Assembly: GCF_007827815.1 (NCBI RefSeq)
Contig: NZ_VITH01000003.1
Location: 310,001-374,000, forward strand
DNA: 64,000 nucleotides
Source: Azospirillum brasilense
GTDB lineage: Bacteria > Pseudomonadota > Alphaproteobacteria > Azospirillales > Azospirillaceae
Reading direction: 5' to 3'
Below are positions 1-12,000 of this stretch, piece after piece; positions within the stretch are counted from its first letter, which is position 1, and every line of letters starts with the position of its first letter. A model generated the notes under the pieces. The model searched no databases, was not told where the DNA came from, and saw nothing but the letters and a program-made list of their open reading frames with translations. The position numbers and the translations under genes were made by a program.

Positions 1-3000
1 CGGCTGACCTGCTCCGTCGGACCCCAGGGGGTGTTGTTGATGAAGTACGGGGCGGCCCGCAGCGGGCTGTCGATCGCACTGGCGGCCAACGCGTCCGTCT
101 TGCCGGCCACGTTGCCGAACATCCGGGCGGACCCGGCCTTGGGGACGGTCAGGCTCAGCACGTCGATCTTCTGCAAGGCGGTCCCGATCTCCTGTCCGAT
201 GAGCAGCGCCCCGCCGTCGGACGCCATGGTCAGCATGGTGGCCTTGCCCTGGAGCCCCGCCATGGTGATGGGGCCGCCCGCCGCGATGGACGCTTGGCCG
301 TCCGGCAGGGACGCCACGGCGCCCAGCGTGATCGGGCCGGTCTTGGCCGTAATGCTGGCGGGCAGAACAATGCCCGATCCACCGGATTGGGTAAAGCCTC
401 CCTCCGTGACAACCGTGGCATCACGACCAAAGGTCACGGTGCCCGCCGCATCCGTCGTGACCAGGGCCAGCGAGCCCGCGCTGTTCACCGCCGCGCCGAA
501 GGTGAAGCCGGCGCCGGTCAGGCGAAGGCCGTCCGTCCCGGTGGCGGTCAACGCCTTGGCGAAGCGGCTCTCGCCGCCCGTCGTCTGGGTCAGCGAGCGC
601 ACGGTCACCGCGCCGTCGTAGAAGACGCCGCCCGAGGTCCGCACCGTGACATCGCCCATCAGGCCCGACGCGCCGATGTCGCCCGACGCCCGGATGGACG
701 CCCCGTCCAGCGACAGCGCCGAACGGTTGGCGCTGTCGACGGTCCCGCCGAACACGAGGTCGCCGCCGGTGCTGGACAGCGCGCTGGCGGCGGCCACCGT
801 CAGGGCACCGCCGAAGCGCTGCGCCCCGGTGGTGGTGATGGTGGCTCCGTCCAGACGGGTGCCGCCGCTGACGGCGATCTGCCGCAGGGCGCCGGTCTCG
901 CCGAAGACCCCGGCCAGGACGGCGTCGCCCTCGACCGTCAGCCCCTGCCCTCCGGCGCTGGCGGCGCTGCCGCCGTTCAGCAGGGAGACGGTCCCGCCGG
1001 TCAGGACGGTGTCGGTCCCCAGCGTCACCGCGCCGCCGAAGCTCTGCTCCGCCACGGTGGTCACCGCGCCGCCGTTCAGGGCGGCGGTGCCGGTCACCGA
1101 CAGGCGGCTCAGCGCCTGCGTGCCGCCGACCGCGCCGGTGATGACGGCGTTGCCGGCAATGGTGAGCCCCTGCCCGCCGCGGGTGGCCGCGTCGAGCCCG
1201 CCGGCCAGCACGACCGTGCCGCCGGTCAGACGGGTGTCGGTCCCGAGCACCGCCCGTTCCCCGTAGGTCTGGGTCCCGGTGGTGTCGACGGAACCGCCGT
1301 TCAGGGCCAGCGTGCCCGCCACATCGGTGACGACCGAGGCCGCGCGGACCGACTGGGCGAAGCGGGTCTGGCCGGCGCTGTTCACCGCCAGGGCGCCCAG
1401 CCGCTCGGTCCCGCCGACCGTTCCGGCGAAGACGGCGTCGCCGGTCCCGCTGGTGACGGTCAGGGCCTGCCCGCCGTCCAAGGTCCCGGCGAAGGTGATG
1501 CCGATGCCGGTCAGGACCGACGGGGCGCCGGCCAGACGGACCGCGCCACCGTAGGCCTGCGCCCCGCTGGTGACGGCGGTGGCACCGGTCAGCAGCGTCT
1601 CGCCGCCGACGGTCAGCGCGGCCAGCGCCTGCCGGGTGCCAAGGGTGCCGGTGAGCGCCGCGTTGCCGGCGATCGTCAGGCCCTGACGGCCCGCCTCCGC
1701 CGCGTCGATGCCGCCGGACAGCGACACCTGGGTGCCGGTCAGGACGGTGTCGGTCCCCAGCGTCACCGCATCGGCGTAGCTCTGCACACCGGTGGTGTCG
1801 ACGCTGCCGCCGTTCAGGATGGTGATCCCGGTGGCGTCGGTCGCCAGCGAGGCCGCCTTCACCGCGCCGGTAACGGTGGTGGTGCCGCCGCCGTTGATCG
1901 CCAGCGCCCCCAGACGGCTGGTGCCACCGACGGCACCGCCGAGCAGGATGTCGCCGCTGCCGCTGGTCAGCGTCAGCGCCCGCCCGCCATCGACGGTGGA
2001 GGCGAGGACGATCCCGCCGGTGCCGGTGATCCGGCTGTCGCCACCCAGCGTCACCGCCTTCGCCGCCGTGAAGACCGTGCCGGCCTGATAGGCACCGTCC
2101 AGCGTCGCCGCGTCGTTGTAGGTCTGGGCGCCGCTGGTCGTCACCGCCTTGAGGCTGGTGGAGCCGTCGGCATCGGTGGTCAGGCTGGCGAGCGCCGTGG
2201 TGTTGCCCACCGCCGCGTTGAACTGCGTGGCGCCGCTGCCGTTGATGGTCAGCGCCTGGGCACCGTTGACCGTCCCGTTGAAGGTCACCGCGCCGCTGCC
2301 GGCATCGACCGTGGTGGTCCCCGCCAGCGTCACCGGCCCGGCGACGGTGAAGGCGCCGTTGCCGGTGGCGTAGCTGCCCATCAGGCTGGTTTCGCCGCCG
2401 TAGCTCTGGTCCCCCGCCGTGGTCACGTTGACGAGGCTGGTGTAGCCCGTGCCGGTGGTCAGGCTGGCCAGAGCCGTCGTGCCGCCCACCGCCGCGTTGA
2501 ACACCATCGCCCCGGTCGAAGTCGCCGTCAGCGCCTGGGCGCCGTTGACCGTCCCATTGAAGGTGATCGTGCCGTAGCCCGCATCCACCGTCGTCGTCCC
2601 GGCCAGCGTCGTCGCACCGTTGAAGGTGATCGCGCTGTCGGCGGAGGTGTAGGTGCCGTTGAGCGTCACCGCGTCGTTGTAGGTCTGGGCGCCGCTGGTC
2701 GTCACCGACTTCAGGCTGGTGGAGCCGTCGGCGTCGGTGGTCAGGCTGGCGAGCGCCGTGGTGTTGCCGACCGCCGCGTTGAACTGCGTGGCGCCGCTGC
2801 CGTTGATGGTCAGAGCCTGGGCGCCGTTGACCGTCCCGTTGAAGATCACCGCGCCGCTGCCGGCATCGACCGTGGTGGTCCCCGCCAGCGTCACCGGCCC
2901 GGCGACGGTGAAGGCGCCGTTGCCGGTGGCGTAGCTGCCCATCAGGCTGGTTTCGCCGCCGTAGCTCTGGTCGCCCGCCGTGGTCACGTTGACGAGGCTG

Positions 3001-6000
3001 GTGTAGCCCGTGCCGGTGGTCAGGCTGGCCAGAGCCGTCGTGCCGCCCACCGCCGCGTTGAACACCATCGCCCCGGTCGAAGTCGCCGTCAGCGCCTGGG
3101 CGCCGTTGACCGTCCCATTGACCGTCCCGTTGAAGGTGATCGTGCCGTAGCCCGCATCCACCGTCGTCGCCCCACCCAGCGTCGTCGCACCGTTGAAGGT
3201 GATCGGGCTGTTGACCGAGGTGTAGGTGCCGTTGAGCGTGGTGGCGGCGTTGTGGGTCTGGGCACCCGTGGTGGCGACGTTGAGGAGGCTGACGGTGGCG
3301 CCGGCGTTGGTGGTCAGGCTGGCCAGAGCCATCGTGCCGCCCACAGCCGCGTTGAACTGCGCCGTGCCCGTCCCGGCGATGGTCAGCGCCTGGGCGCCGT
3401 TCACCGTGCCGTTGAAGGTCGCCGTCCCGGCGTTCACCGTCGTCGCCCCGCCCAGCGTCGCCGCCGCGTTGGTCGTGACGGTGCCGCCGGTGTAGGTGCC
3501 GTCCAGCGTGACCGTATTGTTGTAGGTCTGCGCGCCCGTCGTCGTCACCGACTTCAGGCTGGCGCTGCCGCTGTCGGTGGTCAGGCTGGCGAGCGCCGTC
3601 GTGCCGCCCACCGCGCCGCTGAACGTCGTTGTGCTCTTGTTGTTGACCGCCAGGGCATGGGCGCCGTCCACCGTGCCGGCGAACAGCACCGCCGAACCGC
3701 CGTACACCGTCGTGTCGCCGGCCAGCGACGCCGCACCGTTGACGGTGAAGGCATTGCCCGCGCTGTAGAGGCCGTGCAGCGTGACCGCGTCGTTGTAGGT
3801 CTGCACGCCCGTGGTGACCACGTTGCGCAGGCTCGTCGTCCCACCGGCGTCGGTGGTCAGGCTGGCGAGCGCCGTCGTACCGCCCACCGTGCCGGCGAAC
3901 GTCGTCGTGCCCTTGCTGTTGATGACCAGGGACTGGGCGCCATCCACTGTACCGGCGAACAGCACGCTCGACCCGCCGTTCACCGTCGTGTCGCCGGCCA
4001 GGGTCGCCGCACCGTTGGCGGTGAAGCTGCCGCCCGTGTAGGTGCCGTCCAGAGTGACCGCGTCGTTGTAGGTCTGGGCACCCGTCGTCGTCACCGACTT
4101 CAGGCTGCTCGTACCGGTGGCGTCGGTGGTCAGGCTCGCCAGAGCGGTCGTGCCACCCACCGTGCCGCTGAACGTCGTCGTGCCCTTGCTGTTGATGACC
4201 AGGGACTGGGCGCCATCCACCGTACCGGCGAACAGCACCGAACCACCGTTCACCGTCGTGTCGCCGGCCAGGGTCGCCGCACCGTTGGCGGTGAAGCTGC
4301 CGCCGGTGTAGGTGCCGTCGAGCGTCACCGCATCGTTGTAGGTCTGGGCTCCCGTCGTCGTCACCGACTTCAGGCTGCTCGTGCCGGTGGCGTCGGTGGT
4401 CAGGCTCGCCAGAGCGGTCGTGCCACCCACCGTGCCGCTGAACGTCGTCGTGCTCTTGTTGTTGACCGCCAGGGCGTGGCCGCCGTCCACCGCGCCGGCG
4501 AACAGGACCGCCGAACCGCCGTTCACCGTCGTGTCGCCGGCCAGGGTCACCGCCCCGTTGGTGGTGAAGGCGCCGCCGGTGGTGTAGGTGCCGTTGAGCG
4601 TGGTGGCGGCGCCGTGGGTCTGGGCTCCCGTGGTGGCAACGTTGAGGAAGCTGACGGTGGCGCCCGCGTTGGTGGTCAGGCTGGCCAGAGCCGTCATGCC
4701 GCCCACCGCCGCGTTGAACTGCGCCGTGCCCGTCCCGGCGATGGTCAGCGCCTGGGCGCCGTTCACCGTGCCGTTGAAGGTCGCCGTCCCGGCGTTCACC
4801 GTCGTCGCCCCGCCCAGCGTCGTCGCCGCGTTGGTGGTGACGGTGCCGCCGGTGTAGGTGCCGTCCAGCGTCACCGCGTCGTTGTAGGTCTGGGCCCCCG
4901 ACGTCGTCACCGACTTCAGGCTGCTCGTGCCGGCGGAGTCGGTGGTCAGGCTGGCGAGCGCCGTCGTGCCACCCACCGTGCCGGCGAACGTCGTCGTGCT
5001 CTTGTTGTTGACCGCCAGGGCGTAGCCGCCGTCCACCGTGCCGGCGAACAGGACCGCCGAACCGCCGTTCACCGTCGTGTCGCCGGCCAGGGTCGCCGCA
5101 CCGTTGGCGGTGAAGGCGCCGCCGGTGGTGTAGGTGCCGTTCAGCGTCACCGCGTCGTTGTAGGTCTGGGCCCCCGTCGTCGTCACCGACTTCAGGCTGC
5201 TCGTGCCGCCCGCATCCGTCGTCAGGCTGGCGAGCGCCGTCATGCCGCCCACCGTACCGGTGAACTGGGTTGCGGCCTTGCTGTTGATGACCAGGGACTG
5301 GGCACCGTCCACCGTGCCGGCGAACAGAACCGCCCCGCCGTTCACCGTCGTCGCCCCGGCCAGCGTGGTCGCCGCGTTGGCGGTGAAGGCGCCGCTGCCG
5401 GTGCTGTAGGTGCCGTCGAGCGTCACCGCGTCGTTGTAGGTCTGCGCGCCGGTGGTCGTCACCGATTTCACGCTGCTGGTGCCGCCGGCGTCGGTGGTCA
5501 GGCTGGCCAGAGCCGTCGTGCCGCCCACCGTGCCATTGAACTGCGCCATACCCTTGTTGTTGACCGCCAGGGCATAGGCGCCGTCCACCGTGCTCATGAA
5601 CACAACGCTCGACGTGCCGTCCACCGTCGTGTTGCCGGCCAGCGTCACCGCGCCGATGGCCGAGAAGACCGCACCGGTGGTGTAGGTACCATCCAGCGTC
5701 ACCGTGCCGCTGTAGGTCTGGGCGCCGGTGGTCGTCACCGATTTCACGCTGCTGGTGCCGCCGGCGTCGATGGTCAGGGTCGTCAGCGCCGTCGTGCCGC
5801 CCACCGTGCCGGTGAACTGGGTCGCGCCGCTGCTGGTGATCACGAGCGAGTTGGCCCCGTTCACCGTGCCGCTGAACAGAACGTTTCCACTGCCCGAGTT
5901 CACCGTGGTGCCGCCCGCCAGCGTCGTCGCGCCGGTCACCGTGAAGGCGCCGTTTCCGGTGGCGTAGGCGCCCTGGAGGCTGGTCGCGCCGGTGTAGGTC

Positions 6001-9000
6001 TGCGCGCCCGCTGTCGTCACGGCGCGCAGGTCGATGGTCCCGGCGGTGGCCGACAGAGAGGAAAGGTTGCTGGCCGCTCCGCCCAGCGTCACGCCGCCCT
6101 GCGCCGCGTTCAGGGTCGCCCCGTAGCCGCCGCCGTTCAGCGTGCCGGTCACCGACAGGTCGCCGCCGGTCGCGGTCACCGTGCGGTTGGCGCCCGACAG
6201 GGTCAGGTTCCCGGTGACGGTCACCGACTTGCCGGAGAGCGCGCCGCCCAGCGTGGTGTTGCCGGTGTAGGTCTGCGTTCCCGTGGTGGTGACGGTGCCC
6301 AGGGCGATGGTGGTGCCCTGCACCGTCACGCTCGCCCGGGTGTCGTCCGGCCCCGTGCTGCTCACCGCCTTGGTCAGGGCAACCGCCCCGCCCGTGGAGA
6401 CCAGCGAGATGGTGCCGCTGCCCCCGGCCGTGATGCCGGTGGTGGCGTTGCCGTCGCTGATGGCGCCGCTGGCGGTGACGGCGATGTCACCGTTGGTGGT
6501 GGAAAGGTTGCCCAGGTTGAAGCTGGTGCCGGCCAGATAGATTCCACCCGTCCCGGTCACCATCGCCGAGATGTTGGCGATGCCGCTGGTGAAGGCGGTG
6601 CTGCTGGTCCCGATCCCGGTGTTCGACGTCAGGTTCAGCGCGCCGCCGGTCAGGCTGGTGCCGTTGCCGGTCAGCAGGCTGCCGCCCGCCGCCGACAGGT
6701 TGATGGTTCCGTTCGTCCCGGCGTTGACCGTGCCGACCGTCAGGTCGCCCGTCGTCGCGGTCAGGCTGACCGTGCCGACGCCGGTCACCGAGGTCGCGGT
6801 CATGCCGGTGCTGCTGCTGGCGGTGACGGTGCCGTTGGCGCCGAGGGTCGCCGCCGTCAGCGTGCCGGTGTTGTTGACGGTCAGGTTCTTGCCGGAGCCG
6901 GTCAGGCTGGCGTCGATGGTGCCGACCGTGGTGTTGAGGGTGGTGTTGCCGCCGCTGGAGCCGCTGGCGAAGGTCAGCGAACCCGCGGTGATCGACAGCG
7001 AGCGCGGCGAGGCGCCCGCGGCCACCACGTCGGTGGCGCCCTTCAGAGTCAGCGCGCCCGTGCCGAGGTTGATCGCCGCGGTCGGCAGGGTCAGCACCCC
7101 GCCGGACTGCAGCAGCAGGTTGCCGCTGGTCATCGACAGGCCGGCGCTGGCGTCCAGGTTGCCGGCCGTGCGGATGTAGGCGGACCCGCCCGTCCCCAGG
7201 GTGACGAGGTTGTTGCCCAGTGTCAGGGCGGCGCTGTTGATGTTGTCGACCGAGATGACCGGTGTGGAGCCGTTGGCGGTCAGGCCGGTCAGGCTGGACA
7301 CGTTCATCTTGATCGGCGTGCCGGCGCCGGTGGCGGCGTCGATCACCGTGCCGATGCTGCCGCCGGTGGCGGTCAGGCTGGCCGAGTGGCCGGTCACATG
7401 GGTGCCGTTGCCGCTGCCCAGGATGGAGCCGGCGGCGGTCAGCGCCACCGCTCCGCTGGTGGTGTTGGCCGACACCGACTGGACCGTCATCGTCCCGGCC
7501 GACCCGATGGTGACCGAGCCGCTGGAGGCGGTGGCCGAAGCGACGGCGACGCCGGCGGCGGTGTCGTCGGTCACGTAGACGCTGCCGGTGGCGCTCGCCA
7601 GGGTCAGGCCGCCGGTGGTGGTCTGGACGGACCGGCTGGAGGTGCCGACGCCCTTGCCGCCGGTCAGCGAGACCGAACCGCCGACGATCCGCGTCTCGGC
7701 AAGGCCGTCGTCATAGACGCCGCCCCCGGTGGAGCTGAGGGTGACCGCCCCGCTGCCGGCGTTGATGCCGCCGACGATGATGTCGGCGTCCACCGCGGTG
7801 GAGGCGATGGTGATCGCCCCGCCGCCGGTGCTGGCGCTGACCACCTGGAGGCGGTCGCCGGCCAGCACGTCGATCTTGCCGCCGGTCGTCGCGGCGTAGG
7901 CCAGCGCGGTGGCGCCGGTGGTGCTCAGATAGATGTCGCCCGACCCGCCGTTCGCCTGCACCTGGGCGCCGCCCACGCCGACGCGGGCGGAGGAGGTGCC
8001 GATGCCGGCCTTGGCGTTGAGCACCACGGTCTTGCCGGTGACCGCGGAGCCGCCGTTGGCGGCCAGGATCTTGCCGCCGTTGCCGGTGGCGCTCAGCGTC
8101 ACCGACCCGTTGTTGGCGCCCGCCGTCACCGTCCCGGCGGTGATCGACCCTCCGGTCGAGGTCACGGCGATGGAGTTGCCCGCCGCGTCGGTGGCGATGG
8201 CGACGTTGGTCAGCGTGATGTTGCCGCTGCTCGTCACCACCACCGGGCCGTTCTGGACGGCGGCCGTCAGCCCGCCCGTCAGAGACCCGGCGATGTTGAG
8301 ATAGACTCCGCCCGTGCCCGTGACGTTGGTGGTCAATGCCCCGGTGCTGGACGTCGTGACCTTGAACGCCGAATCCGCCGTTCCGATGCCGGTCCCCGCC
8401 GTCAGAGTGGCGCTGCCGGAGCCGAGGCTCAGGCTGGAGCCCCCGCTGAGGATCCGGCCGGCCGTCGCCGTCAGGGTCAGCGCCTTGCTGCTGTCGTAGG
8501 AGAGGTTGGAGACGGTCAGGTCGCCGGCCGCCGCGATCACCGTCAGGGCGCCGCCCGTGGTGATCGAGCTGAGGTTCAGCCCCGCCGCGTTCTTGACGAA
8601 CAGGCCGCCCGAGCCGCTGCTGGCGGTCAGGCTGGACACGTTCATGCCCAGCGCCGTTGCGCTGGTGCCGATGGAACTGCTGTTGCCCTGCTCGTTGGTC
8701 TTTTTCTGGGCGTCCAGCTTCAGCGAGCCGGCGGTGATGGTGGAGCTGTTGTTCACCGCCGTGATGCTGCCGGCGGTCGCGCTGTTGCCCGTCGCCGTCA
8801 GGCTGACCGTGCTGGAGGCGCCCGTGTTCACCGTGCCGATGGCGATGGCCCCCGGAGCCTTGAAGGTGAAGTCCAGGCCGGTGCTGTCGGTCAGCGTGGT
8901 AAAGGTGGTAACGCCGCCGCTGTCCGTGACGTTCCAGTTCAAGTTCGTCGCCGTCAGGCTCATCGTGCCGGCCGTGGCGGTTCCGGTGGACGGCGTGCGG

Positions 9001-12000
9001 TCAATGGTCAGCTTGGCGAGGTCGAGTGTGTCGGCGACCTTGAAGGTGCCGGGCGTCTTGATCGTCAGATCGGTCGTCGCGACGTTGAGCGTCGAGCCCG
9101 TGGCGGCGATGCCGCCATTGATCGCGGACAGCTCGACGCTGCCGCCGGACACCAGATTGCCGTTGCTGGCGTCGATGCTGCCGTCGCCGCTGGTCAGCGA
9201 CACCGACCCGGTCGTGGTGATGGTGCCGGCGGTCAGCAGGCCGGCCCCCGTGGAACCGGTGGACAGCTTGATCGCACCACCGCCGGTGCTCACCACCGAC
9301 TGGGCGATCAGGCTCTTGCTTTCCGACACCGCGATGCTGCCGGCGGCGCTTGCGGTCAGCGTGGTGCTGGTGGAATTGGCCTGTGTCGCAATGGCGGTGA
9401 CGTTGCCGATGGACCCGGTCGCCGTCAGGTTCACCAGATTGCTGCCGCTGATCGTGCCGCTGAGGATCGAACCGCCCTGGTTGTTGATGTACGCGTTGGC
9501 GCCGTTCATGGAGATGGAGCCGAGCGCGATGTCGCCGATGGAGTTGTTCAGGGTCAGCGCACCGCCCATGACCATCTCGTCGATGTACGTCGAGCCGCGC
9601 AGGTTGATCACCGCGCCGTCGTTGGCCTTCACCGTCAGGTTGCCGGCGGTGACCGCGATGAACTCGCCCCCGGTCTTGCCCACCGCGCCGGAAGAGGCGG
9701 TCAGGCTCGCGATGCCGGCGTTGATCTTCAGCGTGGAATGGCCGACCCCGACGATCCCGGGCGCCGCGTTCAGGGTGAGCGTCCCGGTCTTGCCGACGTC
9801 CAGGCCGCCGATGGACAGCTTGCGATGGCTGTCGAAGGAGAAGCGCACGCCGTCGGCGTCGTTCAGCGAGACCAGCACCGCCTGTGCGCTGCTCTCCATG
9901 CCGCTCAGCGCGATGGCCGCGCCCGCCCTGTTCACCGAGGTCAGGCTGTAGGTGCGGTCGTTGATGGTCGACAGGGCGCTCTTGATCTTGAGCGTGCCGA
10001 TGCGGGTGTCGGATTCGACGTAGAGATCGCCCTTCACGTTGAAGGTCGCCGACGACGCCGACAGGTGGATGTTGTTGCTGGAGGAGCCGATGCCGCCGCC
10101 GCTGCTCAGGGTCGCGGTGCCCGCGGTGATGCGGTTGGCCGGGTTGCCGGCGTTCGCCGAGGCGGCGCCGGTGATGGCGCCTGCGCTGGTCAGGTCGACG
10201 GTGCCCCAGTTCTGCACGTTGAGCGTGCCGATGGACAGCGCGTGCTGGGTGTTCAGCTTGAAGGCGAGACCGGTGGTGTCGGTCAGATTGGACAGCGTGG
10301 TGGTGGTGCCGTCGTCCGTCATGGTGAAGACGAGCTGCGGCGCGGTGATCTGGTAGGTGCCGGCGCCGGTCGTCCGCGAGCTGGTCAGCGACAGGCCGGT
10401 CAGGTCCTTGCCGTTGTCCACGAAGGCGTCGGTCGCCGTGGTCAGCGCCAGCGTGTCGGCCAGCGTCGCGATGTGGTTGGAGGATGATCCCGCCTGACCA
10501 ATGCCGCCGGTCGCGGTGAGGGTGACCGTGCCGGCGGTCACCATCGAGCTGCCGTTGCTGAGGATGTCCTTGCCGGTGCCGGTGGTCTCAATGGTCACAT
10601 TGCGGGCGAGTCCGCCGTTGATCGTTCCCAGCGCGACGCTGTTGTCGCTCTTGAACGAGAAGTCGAGGCCGCTCGCGTCCACGACGTTGCCGAGGGTGTA
10701 CTGGCTGCCGGTGTTGGTGTCGGTCAGTGCGAAGGTCAGCGCCTCCGACCGGATGTCGTAGACGTTCTGCGCGCCGGTCGAGGCGTGCCGGACATCCAGG
10801 CTGAGGGCGTGCAGGTCGGCGCTGTTCGTCAGATAGACATTGCGCCCGGCGGTCACCTGCAGGGTCCGCGTCTCGGTCAGCAACGGCGTGCCGGACGCCC
10901 CGATGGAGCCCCCTTCGACCGTCAGCGTCACCCTGTCCGCGCTCAGCGGCTTGGTTCCGGACTGCAGCAGCGACCCGTTGCTGGTCACCTTGATGTCCGC
11001 CGAGGAACCGGCCTTCACATCCTTCAGCGTCAGGGTGCCGGTGTTGCTGAGCGTCAGCGACCCCGTCAGATTGGCCGACAGCGTGCCGACCTGGGTGGTG
11101 AAGTACGAGCCGCTGCCGTTGGTGTGGCCGACGCTGGTCGCCTTCAGCGTCAGGCTGCCCGCGGTGATCGCAGCGCCGCTGCTGTTCGAGGCGTTGATGG
11201 CGGACGTGCCGGCATTGGCCGTCAGGTCGACGGTGCCGCTGTTCCCGACATCGATCTTGGCGATCCGCAGGGCCTTGTCGTTGCTGATGTTCAGCTTCAG
11301 CCCGCTCTGGGTGACGTTCGTCACCGTCAGGCCTTCCTGGGTCGTCGCATCGCTGAAGGACGCGGTCAGGCCGGTCGAGCTGATGGAATAGGTGTTGGTG
11401 CCGCCGCCGGACTTGTTGTGCCGGAAGTCCAGCGTCAGATCGGTCAGGGTCGTGTTGTTGCTGACCGCCACGTTGCCGCCCGACGCGATGGACAGCTTCT
11501 GCGTGCTGGTCTGCACCTGGTTGGTGCCGCCGACGTTGCCGCTGCCGCCGGTCGCGGTCAGGGAGACCGAGCCCGCCGTGATCGTGCCCGACCCGTTGAT
11601 CGACGGCCCCCCCGACGCGCCCGAGGCCGACCCGGTGGAGATCAGCGCCACCGATCCGGTGGAGCTGGTGCCGGCGTCGATGGTGCCGGCCACAATGCCG
11701 CGATCCACGCTGTAGCGCAGATTCATGCTGCCATTGCTCGGCGTGGACAGGGCCAGCGTCTGGATGCCGTTGGCTTCCGTCACCGTGAAGCTGCGGTTCG
11801 AGCCGAGGGCGTTGAACTGATAGGTGCCCGTAGCGGTGGACGTCTTGTGCGTGACGGTGACATCCAGCGCGGTCAGCGCGGTGTTGCTGTTGTTGATGTA
11901 GAGGTCGCCGTTGCTCACCAGGGTCAGCGAGGAGGCGGAGGTCTTCACCGCCCGCGTGCTGGTGCCGATGGAGCCGCCGTTGGTGCCGGTGCCGTTGGCC

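Noticed and set aside
294..10487. A 3,397-residue open frame on the plus strand antisense to TpsA
   Set aside because: The minus-strand frame shows clear TPS domains and repeats. The plus-strand frame is Arg/Gly/Gln/His-rich shadow coding produced by GC-biased codons, with no start signal or domain.
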